This document shows, piece after piece, positions 8,038-18,777 of a stretch of DNA of 64,000 bases. Both the position numbers and the translations under genes were made by a program. The notes beneath the pieces were generated by a model that was not told the origin of the DNA, searched no databases, and saw only the letters and a list, made by a program, of their open reading frames with translations. The stretch comes from Rhodocyclaceae bacterium (GTDB lineage Bacteria > Pseudomonadota > Gammaproteobacteria > Burkholderiales > Rhodocyclaceae), in NCBI GenBank assembly GCA_023150275.1, contig JAKLLG010000007.1, positions 62,001 through 126,000 on the forward strand. The letters run 5' to 3'. Every line of letters starts with the position of its first letter. Position 1 is the stretch's first letter.

Positions 8038-8834
8038 GCGAATTCTGGTGGGCCTATCTGCTGCTCGGCGCCTTTGCCGGCTTCATGGCCGGGCTGCTCG
8101 GCGTCGGCGGCGGCGCCGTGATGGTGCCGATCCTGACGACGATCTTCATTGCCGAGGGTTTTCCCAAAGGCGAAGTGGTGCACCTTGCGCTCGGCACCTC
8201 GATGGCGGCGATCGTCTTCACGTCGATCTCGTCGCTGCGCGCGCATCATGCGCACGGTGCCGTGCTCTGGAAGGTGGTGCGCGGCATCACGCCGGGCATC
8301 CTGCTCGGCACCTTCGGCGCCACCTTCGTCGCCGCGCAGGCGTCGTCGACCGGGCTGGCGCTGTTCTTCGCGGCGTTCATGTCCTACGTCGCCGTGCAGA
8401 TGCTGCTCAACATCAAGCCGAAGCCGCACCGCGAGTTGCCGGGCGTGTTCGGGCTGTCGGCGGTCGGACTCGGCATCGGCGGCATCTCGGCACTGGTGGC
8501 GATCGGCGGCGGCACGATGTCGGTACCGTTCATGACCTGGTGCAACGTCAAGACGCAGCACGCGATCGGCACCTCGGCAGCGATCGGCCTGCCGATTGCA
8601 TTGGCAGGAACGGCCGGGTATCTGGCCAACGGCTGGAACCAGCCGGGCTTGCCGGCGGGCTCGCTTGGCTTCGTCTATCTGCCGGCGCTGGTGCTGGTGG
8701 TGGTCGTCAGCATGACGATGGCGCCACTTGGCGCAAAGCTCGCACACCGGCTGCCGGTGGCAACGCTGAAGCGCATTTTTGCCGGCCTGCTCGTGCTGCT
8801 GGTTGCCCGCATGCTGTGGAGCGTTTTCGGCTGA
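8034..8834 (+). CDS. TauE/SafE family membrane permease
   Basis: This is a 266-residue membrane protein with about eight hydrophobic segments and the internal repeat typical of TauE/SafE (DUF81). The glycine motif GLLGVGGGAVMVPIL near residue 25 recurs as ALVAIGGGTMSVPFM near residue 160. Members export sulfite, sulfoacetate or other organic anions; the substrate here cannot be told. I prefer the GTG at 8034, with GGAG 8 bases upstream and overlapping the EVE stop, to an ATG at 8007 that would add nine polar residues. Its stop is one base from that of the convergent malonyl-CoA decarboxylase gene. Confidence 0.88.
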   Translation: MSEFWWAYLLLGAFAGFMAGLLGVGGGAVMVPILTTIFIAEGFPKGEVVHLALGTSMAAIVFTSISSLRAHHAHGAVLWKVVRGITPGILLGTFGATFVAAQASSTGLALFFAAFMSYVAVQMLLNIKPKPHRELPGVFGLSAVGLGIGGISALVAIGGGTMSVPFMTWCNVKTQHAIGTSAAIGLPIALAGTAGYLANGWNQPGLPAGSLGFVYLPALVLVVVVSMTMAPLGAKLAHRLPVATLKRIFAGLLVLLVARMLWSVFG

Positions 8835-8835
8835 G

Positions 8836-10191
8836 CTATTTCTCGTGCCGCCCCAAGCGCCGCACGGTGGCCGATGAAGCAATGCGTGTTTCGCGTGCGA
8901 AGGCTTCTACGTTGTCCTCGATCTCGTCGGGGTCGTAGAGATAGTTCACCATCATTCCGAACGATTGGCGCAGGCCTTTTTCGCTGGTGTCGGCGAGCCA
9001 GTCAATCTGTTCGATACGTGCGCCGTTGCCGAGATGGAAGCGCGAGACAGGATCCCAGGGCTTGCCGTCCTTGCGCGCTTCGAGCAGGTAGCGGGCGGCA
9101 AGGCGCGGCAGTCGGTCGCGCAGCGTGCGTTGCTGCGCCTTGTCGTTCTGCCAGGCGCCGGCGACGAGTGCTTCAATATCGAGCGCGATGCCGCAGTCGG
9201 CGAGCGCCTCGGGGTGCTTGCGTAGCCAGGAGGCGAGTGTCGGCATCGGCGAGAGCGTGGCGAAGGTCTTCAGGCGCGGGAAATCACGCTTCAAATCATC
9301 GACGACGCGCTTCAACAGGAAGTTGCCGAAGGAGACGCCGCGCAGACCGTCCTGCGTGTTCGAGATCGAATAGAAGATCGCCGCGTCGGCGCGTTGCGCA
9401 TCGAAAACCGGCGCGTTTACGTCAAGCAGTTGCTGCACGTTGTCGGCGAGATGGTCGGTGAGCGCGACCTCGACGAAGATCAGCGGTTCGAGCGGCATGC
9501 GCGGATGGAAGAAGGCGTATAGCCGTCGATCGGAATCGAGGCGGTTCTTGAGGTCGTCCCACGAGCGGATTTCGTGCACCGCCTCGTAGCGGATCAGCTT
9601 TTCGAGCAGCACCGCCGGCGAGTTCCAGGTGATGCGCTGCAGTTCGAGGAAACCGACGTCGAACCAGGCGCCGAGGCGCGCTTCCAGCTCGCGGTCGAGC
9701 GCGGCGAGCTGCGGTTCGTGGTCGAGGTGGCGGAGCAGGTCGGCGCGCATATCGACGAGAAACTTGACGCCCTGCGGGATGGCGTTGAACTGCGTGAGGA
9801 TGCGGATGCGCGCCGAGCGCACGGCGAGGCGCAGCCCGGCCTCGGCATCCCACTGCGCGTCACTGCCGACAGCAGCCTGGTAAGCCGCGTGCGCGCTGGC
9901 AACGGCGGCCGGATCCGGCCCGAACTCGACGGCAATCAGACGCAGGAATTCGCAACGGCCGGCATCATCGAGGCCGAGGTAGGTTTCCGCGAGTCGCGCT
10001 GCCCGCTGGCGCGTGGAGACCTCACCGCCGAGCGCCTCGGCACATTCCTGCAACTGCTGGCGGATCTGCGTGAGACGGCGCGGTGTCAGGGTGGCCGGTG
10101 GGGCAATGGCTGCACGCAGACGTTCGAGGCCGCGGCTGACGATGTTCGAATCCTTCGACTTCCCTGGCTGTTTCGGTTCCGGCATCGGCAT
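8836..10191 (-). CDS. Malonyl-CoA decarboxylase
   Basis: This 451-residue protein matches the malonyl-CoA decarboxylase family: a helical N-terminal domain (about residues 1-170) and a catalytic acetyltransferase-like domain with WNSPAVLLEKLIRYEAVHEI, DRRLYAFFHPRMPLEPLIF and, near the end, DPVSRFHLGNGARIEQIDW, which carries the expected catalytic His. The enzyme turns malonyl-CoA into acetyl-CoA. The start at 10191 has AGGAGAA directly upstream; the same frame is open further upstream but only as an out-of-frame reading of the crotonase gene. It lies in a leftward unit with the crotonase and GntR genes. Confidence 0.92.
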   Translation of the reverse strand: MPMPEPKQPGKSKDSNIVSRGLERLRAAIAPPATLTPRRLTQIRQQLQECAEALGGEVSTRQRAARLAETYLGLDDAGRCEFLRLIAVEFGPDPAAVASAHAAYQAAVGSDAQWDAEAGLRLAVRSARIRILTQFNAIPQGVKFLVDMRADLLRHLDHEPQLAALDRELEARLGAWFDVGFLELQRITWNSPAVLLEKLIRYEAVHEIRSWDDLKNRLDSDRRLYAFFHPRMPLEPLIFVEVALTDHLADNVQQLLDVNAPVFDAQRADAAIFYSISNTQDGLRGVSFGNFLLKRVVDDLKRDFPRLKTFATLSPMPTLASWLRKHPEALADCGIALDIEALVAGAWQNDKAQQRTLRDRLPRLAARYLLEARKDGKPWDPVSRFHLGNGARIEQIDWLADTSEKGLRQSFGMMVNYLYDPDEIEDNVEAFARETRIASSATVRRLGRHEK

Positions 10192-10225
10192 TTCTCCTGG
10201 TTGCGCGGGCGGCCAGCGAACGGCG

Positions 10226-11005
10226 TCAGCGCCCCTTGAACTCGGGTTTGCGTTTTTCGAGGAATGCGGCGAGACCTTCCCGGTAATCCTCGGTGGCGAG
10301 AAAGGCGAAGGATTCGCGCAGTTCGGCATCGCTGAGCGGCGCATCCTCCTGCAGGCGGCGCACCCACTGCTTGTGCCAGCGCGCGACGAGCGGCGCGCCC
10401 TCGCAGACGCGGCGGGCGGCGGTGGCAACTTCGTCGGCAAGGCGTTCATCGGCGACGACGCGGGACAGCAGCCCCTTCTGCAACGCCTCAGCGGCCGCAA
10501 GGATGCGTCCTTCGAGCAGGATTTCGAGCAGCACAGCCGGGCCGGCGAGGCGCAGCAGGCCGGCCATCTCGCCCGGATACATCGAGAAGCCGACGCGATT
10601 GATCGGGGCGCCGAACTTCGCTGATTCGCCGGCGATGCGCAGGTCGCACTGTCCGGCGATTTCCAGCCCGCCGCCGATGCACGGCCCGCGAATCAGCGCG
10701 ATTGTCGGCTGTGGGCAGTCGCCAATTGCGGCAAGCGCGCGGCCGACGGTCGCGTGATAACACTGCGCACGCTCGATAGTGTCGCGAACGGTCGGGAACT
10801 CTTCAAGGTCGCCGCCCGCGGCGAAGGCGGCATCGCCGGCGCCGCGCAGGATCACGCAGCGCACGCTGGCATCGGCTGACACTTCGGCCATGACGGCAGC
10901 GAGTTGCCGCCACATGCCGAGGTCGACAGCGTTGAGTTTTTCGGGATTATCGATGACGACGGTCGCGAGCGCTCCGTCGCGGGTGAGAACGATGCGGCCC
11001 GGCAC
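10226..11005 (-). CDS. Crotonase-fold protein (enoyl-CoA hydratase/isomerase family)
   Basis: This 259-residue crotonase has the oxyanion-hole strands FAAGGDLEEF (61-70) and IRGPCIGGGLEIAG (105-118) and the usual C-terminal FLEKRKPEFKGR. Glu115 aligns with the first catalytic Glu of hydratases, but the second is replaced: the segment reads FGAPINRVG (131-139) with Ile135 where hydratases have Glu. Methylmalonyl-CoA decarboxylase (ScpB) shows a comparable PVN segment. A simple hydratase role is therefore doubtful; decarboxylation or another acyl-CoA reaction is possible. It is followed by malonyl-CoA decarboxylase and sits 6 bases after the GntR gene. Confidence 0.85.
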   Translation of the reverse strand: MPGRIVLTRDGALATVVIDNPEKLNAVDLGMWRQLAAVMAEVSADASVRCVILRGAGDAAFAAGGDLEEFPTVRDTIERAQCYHATVGRALAAIGDCPQPTIALIRGPCIGGGLEIAGQCDLRIAGESAKFGAPINRVGFSMYPGEMAGLLRLAGPAVLLEILLEGRILAAAEALQKGLLSRVVADERLADEVATAARRVCEGAPLVARWHKQWVRRLQEDAPLSDAELRESFAFLATEDYREGLAAFLEKRKPEFKGR

Positions 11006-11011
11006 GCCGTG

Positions 11012-11686
11012 TCAGGCCGCCTTGGCGGCCTCGCGCGCGTGGATGCGGGCCAGCGCCTCGCGGCCGGAGATCAGGTGATCGTGCATCGCCTTCTCGGTAC
11101 GCTTCGCATCGCGTGCCTTGAAACCGGCCATGATTGCCCGGTGTTCTTCGAGCGACTGTTGCAGCCGGCCTTCGAGCGAGAGCGAATGCAGGCGCGTCAG
11201 CTTCAGCACCTTGCGCAGATCCTGGATCACTTGCAGCAGCCAGCGGTTGTCGGCAAGCTCCTGCACGGCGCGATGGAATTCCTGATTGGCTTCGAAAAAC
11301 CGTTCCTTGTCACCGCTTGTCGCGTGTTTCTCCAGCATGGCGTGGATGCCCTCAAGGCGGGCGATGTCTTCCGGACGGGATTTCTGCGCGGCTTCAAACG
11401 CGCAACGCCCTTCCAGCAATGCCATGACCGGGAAGATCTCATCAAGGTCGCGCTCGGAAATTTCGGTCACGTAGCAGCCACGACGCGGCTTCAGCGTCAC
11501 CAGCCCCTCGGAAGCGAGCACTTTCAGCGCCTCGCGCAACGGCGTGCGACTGATGCCATAATCGACGGCGAGCGCCTGCTCGTCGATCCAGGTGCCGGGT
11601 GGCAACTCATGCGAGAAGATGCGCTGCCGGAGACGTTCGGCAACTTCCTGATAGAGGGCGGTTTGTGCGATGCGGGCTGGCGTCAT
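11012..11686 (-). CDS. GntR family transcriptional regulator, FCD subfamily
   Basis: This 224-residue regulator has an N-terminal winged helix (LYQEVAERLRQRIFSHELPPG, split near residues 12-32, then ISRTPLREALKVLASEGLV) and an all-helical FCD ligand domain with the usual metal/ligand histidines in the C-terminal half. FCD regulators usually repress and are released by small carboxylates or CoA esters. It is divergent from the methylmalonyl-CoA mutase operon and leads the crotonase/malonyl-CoA decarboxylase unit, so it probably controls both. A -10 TATAAT (11701-11696, minus) lies only 9 bases before the ATG, implying a nearly leaderless mRNA. Confidence 0.92.
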   Translation of the reverse strand: MTPARIAQTALYQEVAERLRQRIFSHELPPGTWIDEQALAVDYGISRTPLREALKVLASEGLVTLKPRRGCYVTEISERDLDEIFPVMALLEGRCAFEAAQKSRPEDIARLEGIHAMLEKHATSGDKERFFEANQEFHRAVQELADNRWLLQVIQDLRKVLKLTRLHSLSLEGRLQQSLEEHRAIMAGFKARDAKRTEKAMHDHLISGREALARIHAREAAKAA

Positions 11687-11718
11687 GATCAGGCGATTAT
11701 ACCTTGCACCGTGAACCT

Positions 11719-11748
11719 TGCATTCATAATTATGGATGCAGTATTATT
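11719..11748 (+). promoter_or_regulatory. Mutase operon promoter with overlapping GntR-type operator
   Basis: A -35 TTGCAT (11719-11724) and a -10 TATTAT (11743-11748) lie 18 bases apart. Between and overlapping them is a 22-bp palindrome at 11720-11741 with one mismatched pair; its core is CATAATTATG. The 11-mer ATTCATAATTA at 11723-11733 recurs exactly in the VOC-gene promoter at 20938-20948. A regulator bound here would block the promoter. The 5' leader to the mutase ATG would be about 110 bases. Confidence 0.55.
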
Positions 11749-11863
11749 GACGGCAATTCAAGGGGTGTCAAGCGACAAAATGTCGTAGTCATTCGCCCGA
11801 GACAATTCAATAATGTACAGCCCCGGCAAATCGATGATCGCGCCGGTTCAAAGCGAGGTTCCC

Positions 11864-14020
11864 ATGTCCAGCGACAGCAAGTTCCAGGATTCCAGCAATC
11901 TCGACGCGTGGCAGAAGGCCGCTGCCAAGTCCGCGCCGGGTGGCAATGTCGATGCCCTCAACTGGGTGACGCCGGAAGGCATCACCGTCAAGCCGCTGTA
12001 TACGAAGCAGGACGTCGCCAGCCTTGAATATACCGACACCCTGCCCGGCTTCGCGCCCTTCGTGCGCGGCCCGCAGGCGACGATGTACGCGGTGAAGCCC
12101 TGGACCATCCGCCAGTACGCCGGCTTCTCCACCGCCGAAGCCTCCAACGCCTTCTACCGCAAGGCGCTCGCCGCCGGCGGCCAGGGCGTGTCGGTCGCCT
12201 TCGACCTGGCCACGCACCGCGGTTACGACTCGGACAATCCCCGCGTCGTCGGCGACGTCGGCAAGGCCGGCGTGGCGATCGACTCGGTCGAGGACATGAA
12301 GATCCTCTTCGACGGCATCCCGCTCGACAAGATTTCCGTCTCGATGACGATGAACGGCGCCGTGCTGCCGATCCTCGCCGGCTACATCGTGGCCGCCGAA
12401 GAGCAGGGCGTGAAGCAGGAGCAGCTCTCCGGGACCATCCAGAACGACATCCTCAAGGAGTTCATGGTCCGCAACACCTATATCTATCCGCCGAAGCCGT
12501 CGATGAAGATCATCGCCGACATCTTCGGCTACACGGCGCAGCACATGCCGAAGTTCAACTCGATCTCGATCTCCGGTTACCACATCCAGGAAGCGGGTGC
12601 GAACCAGGCGATCGAACTGGCCTTCACGCTGGCCGATGGCATGGAGTATGTGCGCACCGGCATCGCCTCCGGCATGGACGTCGACACCTTCGCCGGCCGC
12701 CTGTCGTTCTTCTGGGCGGTGGGCATGAACTTCTACCTCGAGATCGCCAAGATGCGCGCCGGACGTCTGCTGTGGCAGCGCATCATGAGCCAGTTCAACC
12801 CGAAGAACCCGAAGTCGATGATGCTGCGCACGCACTCGCAGACCTCGGGCTGGTCGCTGACCGAGCAGGACCCGTACAACAACGTCGTGCGCACGACGAT
12901 CGAGGCGATGGCCGCGGTCTTCGGCGGCACGCAGTCGCTGCACACCAACGCGCTCGACGAGGCGATCGCGCTGCCGACCGAATTCTCGGCCCGCATCGCC
13001 CGCAACACGCAGCTCATCATCCAGGAAGAAACGCACATCTGTAACGTGGTCGACCCGTGGGCCGGCTCGTACATGATGGAGAAGCTGACGCAGGACATGG
13101 TCGACAAGGCCTGGGGCATCATCCAGGAAATCGAGGCCATGGGCGGCATGACCAAGGCCGTCGAGTCGGGCTGGGCGAAGATGCAGGTCGAGACCTGCGC
13201 CGCCGACAAGCAGGCGCGCATCGACTCGGGCAAGGACGTCATCGTCGGTGTGAACAAGTACAAGCTGGCCAAGGAAGACCCGATCGACATCCTCGACATC
13301 GACAACCATGCGGTGCGCGAGGCACAGGTGGCCCGCCTGCAGAAGATCCGTGCGACCCGCGATTCCGCTGCCGTGCAGGCTGCGCTCGATGCGCTGACGA
13401 AGTGCGCCGAGACGGGCGAAGGCAACCTGCTCGACCTGTCGGTGAAGGCGATCCGCCTGCGCGCCACGGTCGGCGAAGTGTCGGACGCGCTGGAGAAGAT
13501 CTTCGGCCGCTTCCGTGCCAACAACCAGACTATTTCGGGTGTTTACGGAGGCGTCGTGGCCGGACAGGAAAGCTGGGAAACGATCAAGGCGGACGTCGAG
13601 AAGTTCGCCGCCGAAGAAGGCCGTCGTCCGCGCGTGATGATCGCCAAGCTGGGCCAGGACGGCCATGACCGTGGTGCCAAGGTGGTGGCTACGGCCTTCG
13701 CCGATCTCGGCTTCGACATCGACGTCGGCCCGCTCTTCCAGACGCCGGAAGAAGCTGCGCGTCTGGCCGTCGAGAACGACGTCCATGCCATCGGTTGCTC
13801 GTCGCTCGCTGCGGGCCACAAGACGCTGGTGCCGCAGATCATCCAGGCGCTGATGGCGCAGGGCGCCGACGACATCATCGTCTTCGCCGGCGGCGTCATT
13901 CCGGCGCAGGACTACGACGTGCTCTACGCCGCCGGCGCCAAGGCCATCTTCGGCCCGGGCACGCGCATCGAGGATTCCGCGAAGCGCGTCCTCGAAGAAA
14001 TCCGCAAGGCGCGCGGCTGA
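11864..14020 (+). CDS. scpA: Methylmalonyl-CoA mutase (single-chain)
   Basis: This is a 718-residue adenosylcobalamin-dependent mutase that interconverts methylmalonyl-CoA and succinyl-CoA. It has the N-terminal TIM barrel ([52 protein letters not shown]) and a C-terminal B12 domain in which DGHDRG places the axial ligand His at about residue 601. Length and the fused architecture match E. coli Sbm/ScpA. I chose the ATG at 11864, 6 bases after GCGAGG, over an ATG at 11813 that would add 17 unconserved residues. It heads a unit with meaB, pccB and pccA, so it works in propionyl-CoA oxidation or, in reverse, in propionate formation. Confidence 0.96.
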   Translation: MSSDSKFQDSSNLDAWQKAAAKSAPGGNVDALNWVTPEGITVKPLYTKQDVASLEYTDTLPGFAPFVRGPQATMYAVKPWTIRQYAGFSTAEASNAFYRKALAAGGQGVSVAFDLATHRGYDSDNPRVVGDVGKAGVAIDSVEDMKILFDGIPLDKISVSMTMNGAVLPILAGYIVAAEEQGVKQEQLSGTIQNDILKEFMVRNTYIYPPKPSMKIIADIFGYTAQHMPKFNSISISGYHIQEAGANQAIELAFTLADGMEYVRTGIASGMDVDTFAGRLSFFWAVGMNFYLEIAKMRAGRLLWQRIMSQFNPKNPKSMMLRTHSQTSGWSLTEQDPYNNVVRTTIEAMAAVFGGTQSLHTNALDEAIALPTEFSARIARNTQLIIQEETHICNVVDPWAGSYMMEKLTQDMVDKAWGIIQEIEAMGGMTKAVESGWAKMQVETCAADKQARIDSGKDVIVGVNKYKLAKEDPIDILDIDNHAVREAQVARLQKIRATRDSAAVQAALDALTKCAETGEGNLLDLSVKAIRLRATVGEVSDALEKIFGRFRANNQTISGVYGGVVAGQESWETIKADVEKFAAEEGRRPRVMIAKLGQDGHDRGAKVVATAFADLGFDIDVGPLFQTPEEAARLAVENDVHAIGCSSLAAGHKTLVPQIIQALMAQGADDIIVFAGGVIPAQDYDVLYAAGAKAIFGPGTRIEDSAKRVLEEIRKARG

Positions 14021-14033
14021 TCGTAGCGGGCGA

Positions 14034-15044
14034 ATGAACGCGAGGGAGGCCTCCTTGTCGGCAGATCATCTGTCGCCCGAGGACCGGACGCTGGTCGACA
14101 GCGTCGGTGCCGGGCAGCGCCGTGCGCTGGCGAAGGCGATCACCCTCATCGAATCGACCCGCGCCGACCACCGCGTGCGCGCGCAGCAGGTGCTGAACGC
14201 GCTGCTGCCGCAGACCGGCAATGCGATCCGCGTCGGCATCTCGGGGGTGCCCGGCGCCGGCAAGTCGACTTTCATCGAGGCGCTCGGCGTCTGGCTGATC
14301 AACAAGGGCCGCCGCGTCGCGGTGCTCGCCGTCGATCCTTCGTCGTCGATCACCGGCGGTTCGATCCTCGGCGACAAGACGCGCATGGAGACGCTGTGCC
14401 AGCAGGAGGAAGCCTTCATCCGGCCGAGCCCGTCGGCCGGTTCGCTCGGCGGTGTCGCCGAGAAGACGCGCGAGGCGATGCTGTTGTGCGAAGCCGCCGG
14501 CTACGACGTGGTGATCGTCGAGACGGTCGGCGTCGGCCAGAGCGAGACGACGGTGGCTGGCATGGTCGACCTCTTCTGCCTGCTGCAGCTGCCGAACGCC
14601 GGCGACGACCTGCAGGCGATCAAGAAGGGCATCGTCGAGATCGCCGATATGGTGGTCATCAACAAGGCCGACATTGACCCGCAGGCCACCGCTGTCGCCC
14701 GTGCGCAGTGGCGCAATGCGCTGCATCTGGTGCGTCGCGCCTCGCCGAACTGGGAACCGCCGGTGCTGACGGTCAGCGCACTGCAGAAGGAAGGCATGGC
14801 CGAGTTCTGGGAGAATGTCGAAAAATACCGCGATACGCTGACCGCCAGCGGCGAGTTCGCGCAGAAGCGCCGGCACCAGTCGCTGGCCTGGATGTGGCAG
14901 CTGATCGAGGCCGGATTGCACGAGCGCTTCCGGGAGCACCCGGGCGTGCGGGAAAGCCTGCCGCGCCTGTCGCAGTCCGTCGAGAGCGGACTGACGACGC
15001 CGGCGGCGGCGGCGCATGCCCTGCTCGCCCATTTGAAACACTGA
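14034..15044 (+). CDS. meaB: Methylmalonyl-CoA mutase-associated GTPase MeaB
   Basis: This 336-residue G3E-family GTPase has Walker [10 protein letters not shown] at 71-79, the switch ETVGVGQSE, and the base-recognition NKAD. MeaB (ArgK) gates cofactor loading of methylmalonyl-CoA mutase and protects it from inactivation. It starts 13 bases after the mutase stop. Another ATG-proximal start within the first ten residues is possible, as they are not conserved. Confidence 0.95.
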   Translation: MNAREASLSADHLSPEDRTLVDSVGAGQRRALAKAITLIESTRADHRVRAQQVLNALLPQTGNAIRVGISGVPGAGKSTFIEALGVWLINKGRRVAVLAVDPSSSITGGSILGDKTRMETLCQQEEAFIRPSPSAGSLGGVAEKTREAMLLCEAAGYDVVIVETVGVGQSETTVAGMVDLFCLLQLPNAGDDLQAIKKGIVEIADMVVINKADIDPQATAVARAQWRNALHLVRRASPNWEPPVLTVSALQKEGMAEFWENVEKYRDTLTASGEFAQKRRHQSLAWMWQLIEAGLHERFREHPGVRESLPRLSQSVESGLTTPAAAAHALLAHLKH

Positions 15045-15087
15045 TTTCCGTTTTTTGAATTACCCCACTTTTGAGGGAGTTTTCGTT

Positions 15088-16623
<1,536 letters not shown>

Positions 16624-16644
16624 GCGTCCAGGGAGAATAGGAAC

Positions 16645-18648
16645 ATGTTCAAGAAGATCCTGATTGCAAACCGCGGCGAGATTGCCTGCCGCGTCATCAA
16701 GACCGCCCGCAAGATGGGCATCAAGACCGTTGCCGTCTATTCCGAAGCGGACAAGGACGCGCTGCACGTCGACCTCGCCGACGAAGCCGTCTGCATCGGC
16801 CCGGCCGCGTCGAAGGAGTCGTATCTGGTGATGGACAAGATCATCGCCGCGTGCAAGGAGACCGGTGCCGAAGCGGTGCACCCGGGCTACGGCTTCCTCT
16901 CGGAAAACGCCACCTTCTCGCGCCGCCTCGAAGAGGAAGGGATCAAGTTCATTGGCCCGAAGCACTACTCGGTCGCCAAGATGGGCGACAAGATCGAGTC
17001 GAAGAAGCTGGCCATCGAAGCCAAGGTCAACACCATCCCCGGCTACAACGACGCCATCGCCGGCCCCGACGAGGCGGTGAAGATCGCCCAGAAGATCGGC
17101 TACCCGGTGATGATCAAGGCCTCCGCCGGCGGCGGCGGCAAGGGCTTGCGCGTGGCCTACAACGATGCCGAGGCGCACGAGGGCTTCTCGTCCTGCGTGA
17201 ACGAAGCGAAGAATTCCTTCGGCGATGATCGCGTCTTCATCGAAAAATACGTGCTCGAACCGCGCCACATCGAAATCCAGGTGCTCGGCGATTCGCACGG
17301 CAACTACGTCTATCTGAACGAGCGCGACTGCTCGATCCAGCGTCGTCACCAGAAGGTCATCGAAGAGGCGCCGTCGCCCTTCGTCGACGCCGAGATGCGC
17401 AAGGCGATGGGCGAGCAGGCGGTGGCCCTGGCGCGTGCGGTGAATTACGAGTCGGCCGGCACGGTCGAGTTCGTCGTCTCCGGCGCGACCAAGGAGTTCT
17501 ATTTCCTCGAGATGAACACCCGCCTGCAGGTCGAGCACCCGGTCACCGAACTGATCACCGGCCTCGACCTCGTCGAGCAGATGATCCGCGTCGCCTACGG
17601 CGAGAAGCTGCCGATCGCGCAGGCCGACGTGAAGATCAACGGCTGGGCGATGGAGTGCCGGATCAACGCCGAAGACCCGTTCCGCGGTTTCCTGCCCTCG
17701 ACCGGCCGTCTGGTGAAGTTCCAGCCGCCGACCGAAATCCCGGGCCAGGTCCGCGTCGATACCGGCGTCTACGACGGCGGCGAGATCTCGATGTTCTACG
17801 ACTCGATGATCGCCAAGCTGATCGTGCACGGCGCCACGCGCGACCAGGCGATTGCCCGCATGCGCGACGCGCTGAACGCCTTCGTCATCCGCGGCATCTC
17901 GTCGAACATCCCGTTCCAGGCGGCGCTGATGCAGCATCCGGTGTTCCATTCCGGCATCTTCGACACCGGCTTCATTCCCAAGCATTACCCGACCGGTTTC
18001 GACGCCTCGATGGTGCCGCACGACGATCCGGCGCTGCTGGTCTCTGTCGCTGCCTACGTCTATCGCGCCTACACCGATCGCTCGGCGTCTGTCTCGGGCC
18101 AGCTGCAGGGCCACGAGCGCCTCGTCAGCGACAAGTGGGTGGTGGTGCGCCTGACCGGTGACGGCAAGGAGCAGCATGAAGTCACCGCGCGCCCGGTCGA
18201 GGGGGGCTACCACATCGAGTACAAGGGCGAGCAGTTCTCGATCCTGTCCGACTGGAAGCTCGGCGAATCGTTGTTCCGCGGGACCTGCAACGGCGAGGAA
18301 TTCACCATGCAGGTCGAGCGCCACAAGACGAAGTACAGCCTGTTCCACTGGGGCACCCGCGCCGACTTCATGGTCATGAGCGCGCGCGCCGCCGAACTGC
18401 TGTCGCTGATGCCCGAGAAGCTGCCGCCCGACCTCTCGAAGTTCCTGATGTCGCCGATGCCGGGCCTGCTGCGCGAGGTCTCGGTCAAGGTCGGCCAGGA
18501 CGTGAAGGCCGGCGAGAAACTGGCCGTCATCGAGGCGATGAAGATGGAAAACATCCTCAAGGCCGAGCAGGACTGCAAGGTGAAGAAGATATCCGCCGCA
18601 GCTGGCGAAAGCCTGTCGGTCGATCAGGTGATCATCGAATTCGACTGA
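16645..18648 (+). CDS. pccA: Propionyl-CoA carboxylase alpha subunit (biotin carboxylase and carrier)
   Basis: This 667-residue protein contains a biotin carboxylase domain (FKKILIANRGEIACRVI at the start, KASAGGGGKGLRVA near 165-178, EMNTRLQVEHPVTE near 288-301), a middle BT-type linker domain, and a C-terminal biotinyl domain with EAMKMEN, whose Lys at about residue 633 carries biotin. It forms the acyl-CoA carboxylase with PccB. The ribosome site is GGGAG 10 bases before the ATG. A strong hairpin follows 22 bases after the stop, ending the mutase operon. Confidence 0.95.
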   Translation: MFKKILIANRGEIACRVIKTARKMGIKTVAVYSEADKDALHVDLADEAVCIGPAASKESYLVMDKIIAACKETGAEAVHPGYGFLSENATFSRRLEEEGIKFIGPKHYSVAKMGDKIESKKLAIEAKVNTIPGYNDAIAGPDEAVKIAQKIGYPVMIKASAGGGGKGLRVAYNDAEAHEGFSSCVNEAKNSFGDDRVFIEKYVLEPRHIEIQVLGDSHGNYVYLNERDCSIQRRHQKVIEEAPSPFVDAEMRKAMGEQAVALARAVNYESAGTVEFVVSGATKEFYFLEMNTRLQVEHPVTELITGLDLVEQMIRVAYGEKLPIAQADVKINGWAMECRINAEDPFRGFLPSTGRLVKFQPPTEIPGQVRVDTGVYDGGEISMFYDSMIAKLIVHGATRDQAIARMRDALNAFVIRGISSNIPFQAALMQHPVFHSGIFDTGFIPKHYPTGFDASMVPHDDPALLVSVAAYVYRAYTDRSASVSGQLQGHERLVSDKWVVVRLTGDGKEQHEVTARPVEGGYHIEYKGEQFSILSDWKLGESLFRGTCNGEEFTMQVERHKTKYSLFHWGTRADFMVMSARAAELLSLMPEKLPPDLSKFLMSPMPGLLREVSVKVGQDVKAGEKLAVIEAMKMENILKAEQDCKVKKISAAAGESLSVDQVIIEFD

Positions 18649-18670
18649 TCATTATCCTGCCCAGCAAACA

Positions 18671-18707
18671 GAACGCCCGCCGGGAGACCCGGCGGGCGTT
18701 CTCGCTT
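18671..18707 (+). terminator. Terminator hairpin after pccA
   Basis: A perfect 14-bp GC-rich stem (18671-18684 with 18688-18701) with a 3-base loop is followed by TCGCTT rather than a clean T-run. It stands between the mutase operon and a convergent gene and may act in both directions. Confidence 0.7.
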
Positions 18708-18777
18708 ATGCCCATTGAACCTGCGGCGGTTTGGCTCTACTGATTTGGCAATCAGCTGTCGCTTTGGCGGCGCACCG

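Noticed and set aside
10192..10500. N-terminal extension of malonyl-CoA decarboxylase
   Set aside because: The open frame continues upstream of 10191 but only as an out-of-frame reading of the crotonase gene; AGGAGAA directly precedes the ATG at 10191.
11807..13819. A 670-codon open frame antisense to methylmalonyl-CoA mutase
   Set aside because: Same artefact of GC-rich third positions; no recognisable domain, and the mutase reading frame is unambiguous.
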